37,798 bases of DNA from Pirellulales bacterium (GCA_028289405.1 JANQPP010000030.1:1-37798); one strand, 5' to 3'. Positions 16,309-25,515 are shown, counted from the stretch's first letter. Program-made: numbers and translations. Notes: generated from the sequence alone by a model not told the origin.

Positions 16309-16893
16309 TCAATTCGGTCGCTTGTGAACCGGCACTGGTACCCGGCAGCGGCGGCGCGGCAGAAAGTCGGGCCAAAACAGAGCAGCCAAGGCGTACCCTC
16401 CGAAGAGGACGACCGACCAGCCCAAGTCCCCCACGAGTGTGTGCCGGAAAAATGGGAAAGCCGCCGCGAAACAACGCCCCAGTCCCTCGGCATTCTGGGG
16501 ATAAATCGGTGAAAAACCCCACACGGCTAGATTCGTGGCCAAGAAGAACACGATCGAGGAACACATCGCCGCCGCTCCCACGCGAAGCAAATGGCCCTTG
16601 CCTTCCAAAAGCGGGAAGAACAGCACGGGCAGAGCCAGCGAGCCATAAACGACCGCTCGAATTCGAGGCTCATACCCGCCGATGAGCGCGTCGCTCACGA
16701 TCATCGCCGTCAGCGGTACAAGCACCGCCCAACGGCGGCTGCGGAGCAAGTAACCCGCGAACATGGCGGACGCGGCCACCGGAGTGCAGTTCGGCGCATG
16801 AGGCAGCAGCCGCCCCACGACGCAGAGCAAGACGAGTAGGCCCAGGCTAACCACATGCCAGCGATTTAGGGAAAATTGGCCGGAATCATTCAT
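16309..16893 (-). CDS. DUF6580-type integral membrane protein
   Basis: 194 residues with about five hydrophobic segments. The sequence follows the DUF6580 pattern closely: GRLLPHAPNCTPVAASAMFAG near residues 27-47, LVPLTAMIVSDALIG, a VFFLATNLAVW segment, YPQNAEGLGRCFAAAFPFF, and a last LGWSVVLFGG helix. The fold resembles S-components of ECF vitamin transporters, and the family is often described only as putative membrane protein. The ATG has a GAGGAA Shine-Dalgarno about 10 bases upstream, inside the 18-base gap after the DUF4430 gene, so the two form an operon. A joint role in uptake of a cobalamin-like or other vitamin is inferred. Confidence 0.8.
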   Translation of the reverse strand: MNDSGQFSLNRWHVVSLGLLVLLCVVGRLLPHAPNCTPVAASAMFAGYLLRSRRWAVLVPLTAMIVSDALIGGYEPRIRAVVYGSLALPVLFFPLLEGKGHLLRVGAAAMCSSIVFFLATNLAVWGFSPIYPQNAEGLGRCFAAAFPFFRHTLVGDLGWSVVLFGGYALAALFWPDFLPRRRCRVPVPVHKRPN

Positions 16894-16911
16894 ATCGAGA
16901 AATTCCTCGTG

Positions 16912-17484
16912 TCAAAATTCGGCTTCTTCGGCGGTCACATACCGCCATGTTATCCGGGCGGACTTTCTCAACGGAAAGACGCCAATACTGCGGTCAATCA
17001 ACTCATCGTTGACGTAGACAAGCCAATTTCGATCGTTGGCCCCGAGCCCTTCATTGGCAAGGTCATCAATTTGTGTGAGGAAGGTGTTCGCGCCCGAACC
17101 TCGCCACTTCGCGTCGATGCCCCGCGGATGTTTGTCCGCGAGCCGTAGTGCGTCGAGCGCAGTCATCTCCGCCTTCCAAGGCAGCCTCACGAACGATTTT
17201 TGCACTCCATCCCCGTAGTCAACCGTCATTTTCACGGTCGCCGGTGGGGACGAAGCCGGTTGCGCCATCGCGGCGCGATGCACTTGCCAGGCCACAACGG
17301 CCAATAGACCCGCGGCAATGGCGAATCTCAAGGCTTGCCGGTTTGTTGCAAGTCCGCACGCGTGCTGTATGCGCGAATTCAACGCCGCCTCCTTCAGAGA
17401 TGATGGTTCACAAATCAATCGAGTCCTTACCATTTTGAAGATGCGGTTACCCCACGTCAACGTGAAGGGGGTTTGGCGCGACAT
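16912..17484 (-). CDS. DUF4430 (transcobalamin-like C-terminal) secreted or anchored protein
   Basis: 190 residues. A hydrophobic segment at about residues 50-70 is a signal peptide or anchor; the long preceding stretch suggests that a later in-frame start (for example the MVRTRLIC methionine, residue 18) may be used. Residues about 85-190 match DUF4430: a KMTVDYGDG strand, the TALDALRLADK helix, LTQIDDLANEG, NWLVYVNDELI and the closing SARITWRYV. This domain is related to the beta domain of intrinsic factor/transcobalamin, which contacts corrinoid. It is followed by the DUF6580 gene and stands divergent from the BASS transporter. No cobalamin riboswitch fits in the very short gap upstream. 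Confidence 0.8.
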   Translation of the reverse strand: MSRQTPFTLTWGNRIFKMVRTRLICEPSSLKEAALNSRIQHACGLATNRQALRFAIAAGLLAVVAWQVHRAAMAQPASSPPATVKMTVDYGDGVQKSFVRLPWKAEMTALDALRLADKHPRGIDAKWRGSGANTFLTQIDDLANEGLGANDRNWLVYVNDELIDRSIGVFPLRKSARITWRYVTAEEAEF

Positions 17485-17522
17485 GGCGGTGGCGGGATGC
17501 TCCTCGGGCCGGTATCTTGCCG

Positions 17523-18557
17523 ATGTTCGATCCTCTTCAATTATCCTCCGTTTTCCGCCCGAATCCGCGCGATCTCATGCTTGACCGCGTTCTGCTGCCG
17601 TGGCTCATCCTGCTCACCGCGTTGGCACTCGGCTGGGACGATTGGTTTTCTTGGGATCCCTTTGTCGCCAGCCGCAGCCACTTGTGGCTGATGATTGGCG
17701 CGGCGATGTTTTCCATTGGCTGGATGTTGCCGCCCGAGGAGGTCCGTCAAGTCTTGCGGCGTTGGCCCGCCGTTTTGGCCGGAACATGCACGCAGTATAC
17801 CGCCATGCCGCTACTGGCCGTGGCCATGGCCAGCCTCTGGAATTTGGGGCCGGCGGACCGCGTGGGCGTCATCATGGCAGGCTGTGTTCCCGGGGCGATG
17901 GCATCTAACGTGTTGTCGTTGGTCGCGCGGGCCAACGTCAGTTTTTCCGTCAGCCTGACGACCTCGGCCACGTTGCTTTCGCCGCTTGTCGTGCCTTGGT
18001 GTCTAGGCTGGTGGTTGCGAAGAGAGATATCGGTCTCCGCCTGGGAAGTGGCCCAGGACCTCTGCTGGACCGTCGTCGGGCCGCTTCTGCTGGGCTATCT
18101 GGCGGCTCGTGTTTTGGATCGGTTTGCACCCCACTGGCAACGCCGCTTGGCGGAAACCGCCGCGCCGTGGTGTGCTCGGTTGACCATCTTGTGGATCATT
18201 GCCGTGGTGGCCGCGCTGAACCGCGAACGTTTGCTGCAATGGCATGGCCCGCTGTTGGGTGCCCTGTTGATGCTCAACTTGGGCGGCTACCTGGCCGGAC
18301 ATGGCACGGGGCACGCGCTGCGATTGCCCGCCGCCATGCGCCGCGCGCTCACGCTCGAAGTCGGCATGCAGAACGCCGGGTTGGGAACCTTCATGGCCCT
18401 GGAATATTTCCCCGACCAGCCCGAGGCGGCCATTCCCACCTCTTTCTATACCGTGGGTTGCATGCTCACGGGGACCATTCTGGCCCGCATTTGGGCGCGG
18501 CGAGTTTACCCTCCCGGGACGAAGGAAGCTGAGTCCCAGGCCAGCAACGACAGGTAA
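17523..18557 (+). CDS. Bile acid:sodium symporter (BASS) family transporter
   Basis: About 344 residues and roughly ten transmembrane helices, with the length expected for the family. Diagnostic parts are LWLMIGAAMFSIGW in an early helix, QYTAMPLLAVAMA, VGVIMAGCVPGAMASNVLSLVARAN (the conserved unwound region with small residues that forms the sodium/substrate site), and LTLEVGMQNAGLGTFMAL, the second crossover motif. BASS proteins move organic anions such as pantoate or 2-keto acids with sodium; the substrate here is unknown. The ATG at 17523 is preferred; an in-frame TTG at 17517 adds two residues and an ATG at 17580 would also leave the helices intact. It is divergent from the DUF4430/DUF6580 operon. 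Confidence 0.87.
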   Translation: MFDPLQLSSVFRPNPRDLMLDRVLLPWLILLTALALGWDDWFSWDPFVASRSHLWLMIGAAMFSIGWMLPPEEVRQVLRRWPAVLAGTCTQYTAMPLLAVAMASLWNLGPADRVGVIMAGCVPGAMASNVLSLVARANVSFSVSLTTSATLLSPLVVPWCLGWWLRREISVSAWEVAQDLCWTVVGPLLLGYLAARVLDRFAPHWQRRLAETAAPWCARLTILWIIAVVAALNRERLLQWHGPLLGALLMLNLGGYLAGHGTGHALRLPAAMRRALTLEVGMQNAGLGTFMALEYFPDQPEAAIPTSFYTVGCMLTGTILARIWARRVYPPGTKEAESQASNDR

Positions 18558-18664
18558 TTGTTCTGACCTGTTTCCCCTGGAAAAGACGTGAATTCGCATA
18601 GCCGTCTTGAATCGGACATAATGCGGTGTGGTAGAAGCCGAGTTCACCAAACAGGAGATGCGGC

Positions 18665-19249
18665 ATGGCAAACGGAAACTCGGGCACGCATTGCCTGTTT
18701 CAATTTTCGCTGCGTGAACTGTTGGTGCTAACGGTTTTTGCCGCGCTGGGGCTGGCCGCGCTGAAGTTCACCGGCGTGGCAGGCGGCGTATTGCAAGCCG
18801 TGTCTGCGTTGGTCTTGATGGGTTTGCTGATCGTCGCTTGTGTCGATCGCGGTCGTCGGCAAGCGTTTGCTATCGGGTTTGTGGTCCCCGTAGTCGTTTA
18901 CACGATCATGCTTTCCCTGGGAGGGTCGAAGGAGCAAAATTTTCGGTGGAGTCGAATGTTCACCACGAAGCTCACAGGTGTGGCATTCGAGTCCATGGTG
19001 ATCAGAACTTTTCTCAATTCAGACACGGGAGAAATACTCCCTGAAGAGAACTTCAGAAATTACACTCCCGGTGGCTTTGGGATTGGGAGCAGCGTGAATG
19101 TGCATGAGTCAATTGATCGAGGAGAATTCCTGCTGTCCGGCCATATCCTGTGGGGCATGCTGTTCGGTTATCTGGGTGGCAAGTTCGCGGTGTTCGTCTA
19201 TGTCCGACGCCAGTCGGATGACGCGTATCGATCAACGCCCTCTCCGTAA
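18665..19249 (+). CDS. Small planctomycete membrane protein of unknown function
   Basis: 194 residues with hydrophobic segments at about residues 16-36, 39-57, 66-83 and 155-175. The start FQFSLRELLVLTVFAALGLAALK resembles the FSLR-type leader seen on many short membrane proteins in this phylum. A soluble loop of about 70 residues lies between the third and fourth helices. The start is supported by CAGGAGATGC just upstream of the ATG. No known domain is recognised. It follows the BASS gene in the same direction after 107 bases and may have its own promoter. Confidence 0.75.
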   Translation: MANGNSGTHCLFQFSLRELLVLTVFAALGLAALKFTGVAGGVLQAVSALVLMGLLIVACVDRGRRQAFAIGFVVPVVVYTIMLSLGGSKEQNFRWSRMFTTKLTGVAFESMVIRTFLNSDTGEILPEENFRNYTPGGFGIGSSVNVHESIDRGEFLLSGHILWGMLFGYLGGKFAVFVYVRRQSDDAYRSTPSP

Positions 19250-19538
19250 TTTCATTCCGTTCTCGTAACCCTTCGATATTCATGATGCATTTGGGCAACG
19301 CGACGGGTTTTTTCCACAGCGGCGCGAGCGTTAAACCTTCAGCAACGATGCCGCTAGTTCGACGCGAAGCCTCCATGCCAGCACGACTTCCAGCACGATC
19401 GCTCACGTAGCCGAACGGAGAGTGGCGTTCTGGCACGCGACGTGCCTCTCTTTGAGTTTCACTCATCCTGGCCTGGATTTTTGGCTTGGGTGCCGGTCGT
19501 TTCACGTTGTCACGTGTCTTTTCGTGCTGGAGTCCCTA

Positions 19539-20273
19539 ATGCATCTCGAAAGTCCCCAAGAATTCGTTTGGAAAAAGCAGGCGAAGGATACGTGGAGCTA
19601 CGACTTCATGGCTTGGCTGCCGCCGGCGGTGTTGGTCGGCAAAACGAAGAATTTCGCCGTATTAGGCCAAGCCCGCGTGTGCGATGTGGCCCCCACCAGT
19701 GTGACCTTCGAAATGGGGCGTCGGAGCCTCGTACCCTGGACCCTGCGTTGGGACACGTTTCCCCTGTCGCTGGCTATCCAATTGAAGCCGGAATCGATTT
19801 GCAAGAATGCCATGACGCATTTCGTCGCCACATTGAAGCCGTTGGTATCCGGCGTGCAAGAAAAGGATCAAACTCGACGGGCAGCGTTCCTGGCCCAACT
19901 CATACAGCATGCTTTCTTGGCGCAGGACGTAGAACGTCGCTTTGCCGTGCGAACCACGGGATCATTCCCGGTACGATTGTGGAGCCCGGGGTCGGAAGGA
20001 AAACGGTCCACGAAACCAGCTCCTCAGAATACACGCGGAATGAATTATTCCGTCACGGGACTCTGCGTTCACATGGAGCAAGTGCCGGTGAGCCGAGATC
20101 TGTTGGTCGAATTTCATCCCCCAGGCGTGGCCTGCACCCGGACACGCAAGGCGAAAATCGTCTATTCCAATCCTCAGCCGCATCGCTATACATTAGGTCT
20201 GCAATTGGGCGAAGCTCGGAACACATGGCTCAGCCCGATTGAAGGCTTATCTCGTGAACCTGCGCACGGCTAG
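19539..20273 (+). CDS. PilZ-type putative c-di-GMP-binding protein
   Basis: 244 residues. The start at 19539 is chosen because GGAG lies seven bases upstream; the open frame extends further upstream without a better site. An N-terminal half (about residues 1-120) of unknown fold is followed by a likely PilZ domain. The two c-di-GMP motifs are visible: RFAVR (RxxxR) near residue 140 and NYSVTG ((D/N)xSxxG) near 172, followed by strands of the PilZ barrel ending RYTLGLQL. Between the motifs is a 20-residue basic insertion. A two-domain layout of this kind resembles YcgR-like receptors, in which c-di-GMP binding alters a partner. No diguanylate cyclase or flagellar gene is nearby. Confidence 0.68.
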   Translation: MHLESPQEFVWKKQAKDTWSYDFMAWLPPAVLVGKTKNFAVLGQARVCDVAPTSVTFEMGRRSLVPWTLRWDTFPLSLAIQLKPESICKNAMTHFVATLKPLVSGVQEKDQTRRAAFLAQLIQHAFLAQDVERRFAVRTTGSFPVRLWSPGSEGKRSTKPAPQNTRGMNYSVTGLCVHMEQVPVSRDLLVEFHPPGVACTRTRKAKIVYSNPQPHRYTLGLQLGEARNTWLSPIEGLSREPAHG

Positions 20274-20626
20274 CAAGAATCTTGCCAGTTGAGGTCGCTC
20301 TTGCCAGCACGACGGTGAATCTCCTCGACACACACCGAGGGCGCACCGTCACCTGGAGTGGAAGATTTTATCCGGTTGCTATAAACTACCGCGAGCCTCC
20401 AGTTTGGCGTGATCGTTTTCGGAAAAACGCGGACGTTCAATCGCTAGAACAAATTCACGGCGACGTTTCGTGACAGCGACAATTCTGCCGTGAACCTCCA
20501 GGCGAGCGAACGTGCCGTTTACCCGACGATGATGCACGCCGACGTGGGTGAACTGGAAGATTGCCTTGACGGCATTTTTCCTCAGGTTGCTGCGTCTCGT
20601 GGTTCGTGCGGAGAGAATCGCTGCCG
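20274..20626. other. 353-base gap, short repeats only
   Basis: Right after the PilZ stop is GCAAGA-A-TCTTGC (20273-20285), a perfect 6-bp inverted repeat, and TCTTGCCAG occurs twice, at 20280-20288 and 20299-20307. A minus-strand frame (20379-20590 part) reads without stops for about 70 codons but belongs to no family I know. No promoter is clear. The gap probably contains the promoter of the SbcD/SbcC-like pair. Confidence 0.4.
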
Positions 20627-21856
20627 ATGGCTGAGGACCGGCTCCGCTTTTTGCATGCGGCGGATCTGCATCTGGATCAGCCGCCCTACGGGCTAAACGA
20701 GATTCCCGCGCATTGGCGAGAATTTCTCCTGGAATCCCCGTTGAGAGCGGCCACGCATGTGTTTGATGCCGCCATCCGGGAGAACGCCGCGTTTCTGATC
20801 CACGTCGGTGATTTGGCGGCCATCGACGAAAGCGATCCCCGTATCTTGGCTTTCCTCGAAGAGCAGTGGCTGCGTCTGGAAGCGGAGGGGATTTCTTTCT
20901 ATTGGGTCGGCGGTCGCGCGGATCCCCCCGGTTGTTGGCCCAGTGACATGCCATTGCCCCCCAATGTGCATGTGGCTCATCCTCGGGAAATCACGGTATG
21001 GGCCCTTGATGCCAAACCCGCGCCGCACACGGAGATTCTTGCCTGGAGTGAAGCCGCGTCCGATTCTCCACCTTGGCGAAATGCACCTGGAAAGCGCAAT
21101 GCCCGATTCACGATTGCCGCGCACCAGGGAGATTTTCAGCCCGCCCACTACAAAGGAATTCGCCTGGACTATGTGGCGCTCGGCGGGAACCATGCATCAG
21201 CCGAGCACAACCACGAAGGACTTTCGGCTCATGATCCGGGCACGCCGCAGGGCCGTTGCCCCGACGAAGCGGGCATCCACGGCTGCGGTTTAGTGACCCT
21301 AAGTCGCGACCGTCCGCCGCAATGGTCGACCATCACCACCGACGTACTGAGGTGGCACGATGGCGAAATTTCTGCCGAAGAGTCTCACACTCCCGACCAA
21401 TGGACGGCACGGCTGCTGGAAAAATGTCACGAGTTGCACGGACTTCAAGCAGACGTGCCAGTTTTCGTGCGTTGGTATCTCACCGGCGATGAAGCAGCCA
21501 CCGCCCCCTTGAGGGAACGTCGTGTCGCGGAAGAAATCCGCATGTCCGTGAACCGGGAGTTGACGCGGGAGAAGACGCCTATCTGGTGTACCGCCTTGGA
21601 GCCAGATTCGACCTATCGCCCTCCGCGAGAATGGTTCGAGGAAGACTCGATTTCCGGGGAATATCTGCGAACCATGCGAGACCGCCGTGAAGAACTGACC
21701 CGGCTGAGCACGGTCGAATTGGCGCAAGATCTCGGCAAGAATGTTTCCCGGCCTGACGAGGAAACGCTGCAACAACTCGCGGACTCGGCATCCGACTGGG
21801 ATGATGCAATGCGGCTGGGCGTGTACCGGCTACGAGGCGGGGAGAAGCCAACGTGA
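20627..21856 (+). CDS. SbcD/Mre11-like metallophosphoesterase with degenerate metal site
   Basis: 409 residues from the ATG at 20627 (an in-frame GTG at 20606 is possible). The N-terminus RFLHAADLHLD carries the first metal ligands (D13, H15) and HVGDLAAID the bridging aspartate (D62). The expected GNHD is replaced by GGRAD (about residues 95-99), and the final GHxH appears as GGNHAS, so ligands for metal ion and proton donation are missing or altered. AAHQGD keeps one later histidine. SbcD proteins normally cut DNA ends with their SbcC partner; here catalysis may be lost or reshaped. Its stop overlaps the GTG start of the ATPase by 4 bases, indicating translational coupling and a complex. 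Confidence 0.84.
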   Translation: MAEDRLRFLHAADLHLDQPPYGLNEIPAHWREFLLESPLRAATHVFDAAIRENAAFLIHVGDLAAIDESDPRILAFLEEQWLRLEAEGISFYWVGGRADPPGCWPSDMPLPPNVHVAHPREITVWALDAKPAPHTEILAWSEAASDSPPWRNAPGKRNARFTIAAHQGDFQPAHYKGIRLDYVALGGNHASAEHNHEGLSAHDPGTPQGRCPDEAGIHGCGLVTLSRDRPPQWSTITTDVLRWHDGEISAEESHTPDQWTARLLEKCHELHGLQADVPVFVRWYLTGDEAATAPLRERRVAEEIRMSVNRELTREKTPIWCTALEPDSTYRPPREWFEEDSISGEYLRTMRDRREELTRLSTVELAQDLGKNVSRPDEETLQQLADSASDWDDAMRLGVYRLRGGEKPT

Positions 21857-24800
21857 AGATCGTGGGCCTAGAAATTTCCCGTTTCGGCGTATGGCGCCGA
21901 CTGAAATTGGATCCGCTGTCGTCGGAGCTGAACGTTCTCTACGGTCAAAATGAAACCGGGAAAACCACTCTGTTGGAATTCCTACGGGCCATGCTTTATT
22001 TGCCGACGCCCGAACATCGAAAAAAATACTTATCGCCGGAACTGAACGGCCGGTGGGGCGGCACGCTGCATTTGGCCACCGACAGTGGCAAATTTCGCTT
22101 GTCGCGGCAATGGTCCGCCCGCGATGCGGAACACGTGAATACGGAGTCCACGCTGTGGGATGAACTCGGAACCGATCACGATGCCCGTCGCTTTCAGGAA
22201 TTTTTGCATGGCATCGACCGGCAAACCTTTCGCCATGTGTTTGCCGTAAGCTTGCGGGAACTTCAGCATTTCAACACATTGGACGAAGCCTCCGCGGCAC
22301 GGCTGTTGTATGAAATGACTGCCGGACTGGACCGGGTTTCCCTGCCAGATGTGTTGCGCGAGTTGGACGAAGCCAGCAACGGGATCTGGGATAAGCCGGA
22401 AAACCTCTCGTCGGTGACTTCGCTTCTGAAACGCCGGCGGGCGTTGTTGGCCGAGATTAAAGAAGGGGTGGCCGACGTGAAGCGTTTCGCGCAATTGTCC
22501 CATCAACGGCGGCAGCGCGAGCAGGAGATCACCCGCCGCGAACAGCAGCAGACGGCCTGGAAAACGGATGCCCGCCGTTTGGAATTGGCGATTTCGTTGC
22601 GGGACAAATGGGTGGAGCGCGAAAAACTTCTCCGCCACAAAAAGGAGGCGTCCACACCGTTTCCCGCCGAGGGGTTCGCGCGGTTGGAACAAATCAATGA
22701 GCGGCTCGACAAGCGAAAACAGGAATTGGCGCGATGGCGGGGCCGCCGTGCCCGACTCCGTGAGCGATTGGCTGGCCTCGACATCAACCGCGCCTTGTGG
22801 AGCCAATCCGCGAAAATCGCCGTGCTCGGCGAGCAGCAGACATGGATGGCCAACCTGCGACAACAACTCGATACCGCACACGATTCGCTGCATGCATCGG
22901 CATCGGAACTGGAATCGCAGCATGTCCAATTGGGCATCGCGGCGGATCAAGCCGAAGGTTCGCTGCCCTATCTGGAAGAGGATGCCGTCGCCTCCGTGCG
23001 TGAATTTGCGAAAACCTGTTACCGTGCGGAGCGTCGCCTCGACCGCCTGAAACAGGAAGCGGAGCAAGCTCGTCGCGAGGCGGCACGTCTCGAAGAAGAC
23101 TCCGGCGCGGCGCTTCGCGAACTGGGGGCTTCGAAGCTGACGATTGCTCTGCAGGAAGCAGGGCAGGACTCGCGCCGCTTGCGGCAGCGCGTGCAATTGG
23201 ACGAGCGGCTCGAGGACTTGTCTATTCGAGAGGAAGAGCTAGCCGAGCGGCGGCGGGAATTGCTCGAGCGGCAGTTGCTCCCCCCCTGGATCTTGCTCCT
23301 GTTGGGGGCGGGTTTCGTGTTGGGACTTACTCTGATTTTGGTCCAACTGTTCCTGCGAAGTTTCGCGGCTGAATGGGGATGGACTTTGGCGCTGATCGGC
23401 GGCACCGGAGTGGCTGTCGCCGTCGTCCTGCAAAAGGTTCTGGAACGGATCGCGCGAGTACGAAGCGACAATTACCTTCGGCAACTGGAAACGCTTGCAC
23501 TGGAGAAGCAACATACTAACGAAGAACGGGAGGCTTTGGATGCGGAGTTTCCTCTCTCGCGGCCTCCCCGAGAACTACTGGAACTGGCGGAAGAACGACT
23601 GGAAAAATTGGAAGCGCTCCTGCCACAAGACACGCGTCGGGCGGAAGCCAAGAAACGGGCGAAAGCCTTGGCCGCGCGGATCTCCGATGCGGAATTGGAG
23701 TTGCTCCAGGCGGAAGAGCAATGGCGGGACGTGCTGGAAGTCTCTGGACTACCGGCTACCTTGAAACCGCAGCAGGTACGCCAGCTTTCCAGCCGTCAGG
23801 GGCATTGGAACGAACTCCGGCGACGCATGGGCCTGCGTCAAGAGGAATTGGAGCAGCGTGAACGCGAACTGCATGCCCTGGAAAACAGCATCCTGCAGCT
23901 CATTGCCGATAGTGGCCTCGAACCGGAAAGCGAATCGGCGGACGCACAATTACGCCAACTGCAACGGGAACTCGGGAAGCAGCAGAAAGTCTTTCAAGAA
24001 CGGGACGTCCTGGAACAACGCCTGCAAGAAGTGTCTCGTCGAGGTCGACGCAGCGCGGAGGCGTTGGCTACCTGGAAAAAGAAGAAACGGGCTCTACTGG
24101 CGGAGACGGGCGTCGAGGATGAATTTCAGTTCCGTCAGGCAGCCCGGCGCCACGAGGAAGCCCGCAATCGCCGTCGTCGTCTCGAGAAACTCGAAGCGGA
24201 GATCCAACAGGCCGCCTCCAAGCCGTTTTCCGAAGCGGAGTTGGAGAAGCTGCTCGCAGCGAACCATCGGGATTCCCTAGAGCACGATTGGGAGGATGTC
24301 TCCGGGAAATTAGAAAAAGTTTCCGAACATTTGAAAAAGCTGTACGAGGAGCGCGGCAAAGACGAGCAGTTGGCAAAGACGAAGGCGCGGTCCCTTCCCA
24401 TCGCGGAGAAAAAGCTCGAACTCGGAATCGTCGAAACAAATCTGCGTGAAACGATCCGACAGTGGCGGGCGCATGCCCTGGCCAACCATACCCTGCGACA
24501 GGTTTGCCAAAAGCTGGAAAAAGAGCGGCAACCCGAAACGCTGCGCGAAGCTTCCCTGCATTTCCAAAAAATGACCGGCGGTCGATATCGCAGAGTTTGG
24601 ACCCGCGTCGGAGAACGCTCCCTCCGGGTAGACGATGCCCACGGAAAACTCTGGGAATGTGAGGAATTGAGCCAAGGGACCCGCGAACAGTTGTTCCTCT
24701 GCCTGCGATTGGCCTTGGTAACTACACTGCGCCGCCGGGGCGTGACCTTGCCCATGATTCTCGACGACGTGTTGGTCAACTTTGACAATGAGCGTGTACG

Positions 24801-25515
24801 GTCCGCTGCCGAAGTCCTCCGGCATTTCACCCAATCCGGACATCAGGTGTTCGTATTCACGTGTCATCGTCACATTCAAGAAATCTTCGCGGCGACAGAA
24901 GCACAAATCGTTGATTTAGCTCATCCTGATACGGCCACGCGGCATGGGCCACCGCAGCCATCACCTGAACCATCGCCTCAGCCGGCAAAAAAACCGGCCA
25001 CCGTTCCCCGCCCGATTGAAACGGTTGAGCCAGGCTACGAGGAAGAACCCAAGGAACTACCGCAGCGCCCAACCACACCAAAAAAGCCTTCCAAAAAACG
25101 CAAAAAAATGAAGCCGGACCGAACTCCTCCCTCGGAACCGGCTTCCACCGTGGCCAGCGAAGCACCAGCGACAAAACCGGTCGAAGCGAAGCAGGCCACG
25201 TCGCCGGTAGCGGACCTCCCCAGAGCGATGCCCGTACCACACGTCCGAGCTTGGGTGGGGGATGCGGAGTTTACTCAGCCGGAAGCACCGCTTGCCGCGG
25301 AAGCGGACGAAATCGATTTATTACTCGGCCAAGATCGGCTGGCCACTCCACAAGGCTCACCTCCCCCTTCCTCGCTACCGAATGCCCATCAGCCTAACGA
25401 TCAAGACCAATCGGCGGATATCCCGCCATCTCGTGAGCCTAGGTCGGAAAATGGCCAGTCTTGGCACGCCGAATGGCCCGACCAGGAAATCCGTTCATCA
25501 GACGACAATGGCTAA
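21853..25515 (+). CDS. SbcC/YhaN-like ATPase with coiled coils, internal membrane hairpin and disordered tail
   Basis: 1220-residue RecN/SMC-like ATPase. Walker A is GQNETGKTT (about residues 32-40). Two long charged coiled coils (about 180-475 and 545-900) flank two hydrophobic segments at about 476-540 (LLPPWILLLLGAGFVLGLTL and GWTLALIGGTGVAVAVVL), where SbcC/Rad50 would carry a zinc hook. The signature LSQGTREQ is near 940 and Walker B MILDDVLVNFDNE near 970. Residues about 1020-1220 are Pro/Lys/Glu-rich and look disordered. The hairpin places the arm tip in the membrane, as proposed for YhaN-type ATPases paired with SbcD-like proteins. Role is probably DNA-end or chromosome handling at the membrane. 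GTG start coupled to the preceding stop. Confidence 0.9.
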   Translation: MKIVGLEISRFGVWRRLKLDPLSSELNVLYGQNETGKTTLLEFLRAMLYLPTPEHRKKYLSPELNGRWGGTLHLATDSGKFRLSRQWSARDAEHVNTESTLWDELGTDHDARRFQEFLHGIDRQTFRHVFAVSLRELQHFNTLDEASAARLLYEMTAGLDRVSLPDVLRELDEASNGIWDKPENLSSVTSLLKRRRALLAEIKEGVADVKRFAQLSHQRRQREQEITRREQQQTAWKTDARRLELAISLRDKWVEREKLLRHKKEASTPFPAEGFARLEQINERLDKRKQELARWRGRRARLRERLAGLDINRALWSQSAKIAVLGEQQTWMANLRQQLDTAHDSLHASASELESQHVQLGIAADQAEGSLPYLEEDAVASVREFAKTCYRAERRLDRLKQEAEQARREAARLEEDSGAALRELGASKLTIALQEAGQDSRRLRQRVQLDERLEDLSIREEELAERRRELLERQLLPPWILLLLGAGFVLGLTLILVQLFLRSFAAEWGWTLALIGGTGVAVAVVLQKVLERIARVRSDNYLRQLETLALEKQHTNEEREALDAEFPLSRPPRELLELAEERLEKLEALLPQDTRRAEAKKRAKALAARISDAELELLQAEEQWRDVLEVSGLPATLKPQQVRQLSSRQGHWNELRRRMGLRQEELEQRERELHALENSILQLIADSGLEPESESADAQLRQLQRELGKQQKVFQERDVLEQRLQEVSRRGRRSAEALATWKKKKRALLAETGVEDEFQFRQAARRHEEARNRRRRLEKLEAEIQQAASKPFSEAELEKLLAANHRDSLEHDWEDVSGKLEKVSEHLKKLYEERGKDEQLAKTKARSLPIAEKKLELGIVETNLRETIRQWRAHALANHTLRQVCQKLEKERQPETLREASLHFQKMTGGRYRRVWTRVGERSLRVDDAHGKLWECEELSQGTREQLFLCLRLALVTTLRRRGVTLPMILDDVLVNFDNERVRSAAEVLRHFTQSGHQVFVFTCHRHIQEIFAATEAQIVDLAHPDTATRHGPPQPSPEPSPQPAKKPATVPRPIETVEPGYEEEPKELPQRPTTPKKPSKKRKKMKPDRTPPSEPASTVASEAPATKPVEAKQATSPVADLPRAMPVPHVRAWVGDAEFTQPEAPLAAEADEIDLLLGQDRLATPQGSPPPSSLPNAHQPNDQDQSADIPPSREPRSENGQSWHAEWPDQEIRSSDDNG

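Noticed and set aside
20379..20954. 191-codon minus-strand frame over the gap and the start of the SbcD-like gene
   Set aside because: Most of it is opposite a certain gene and is Arg/Pro-rich junk; only the last 70 codons look protein-like, without a recognisable family or start.
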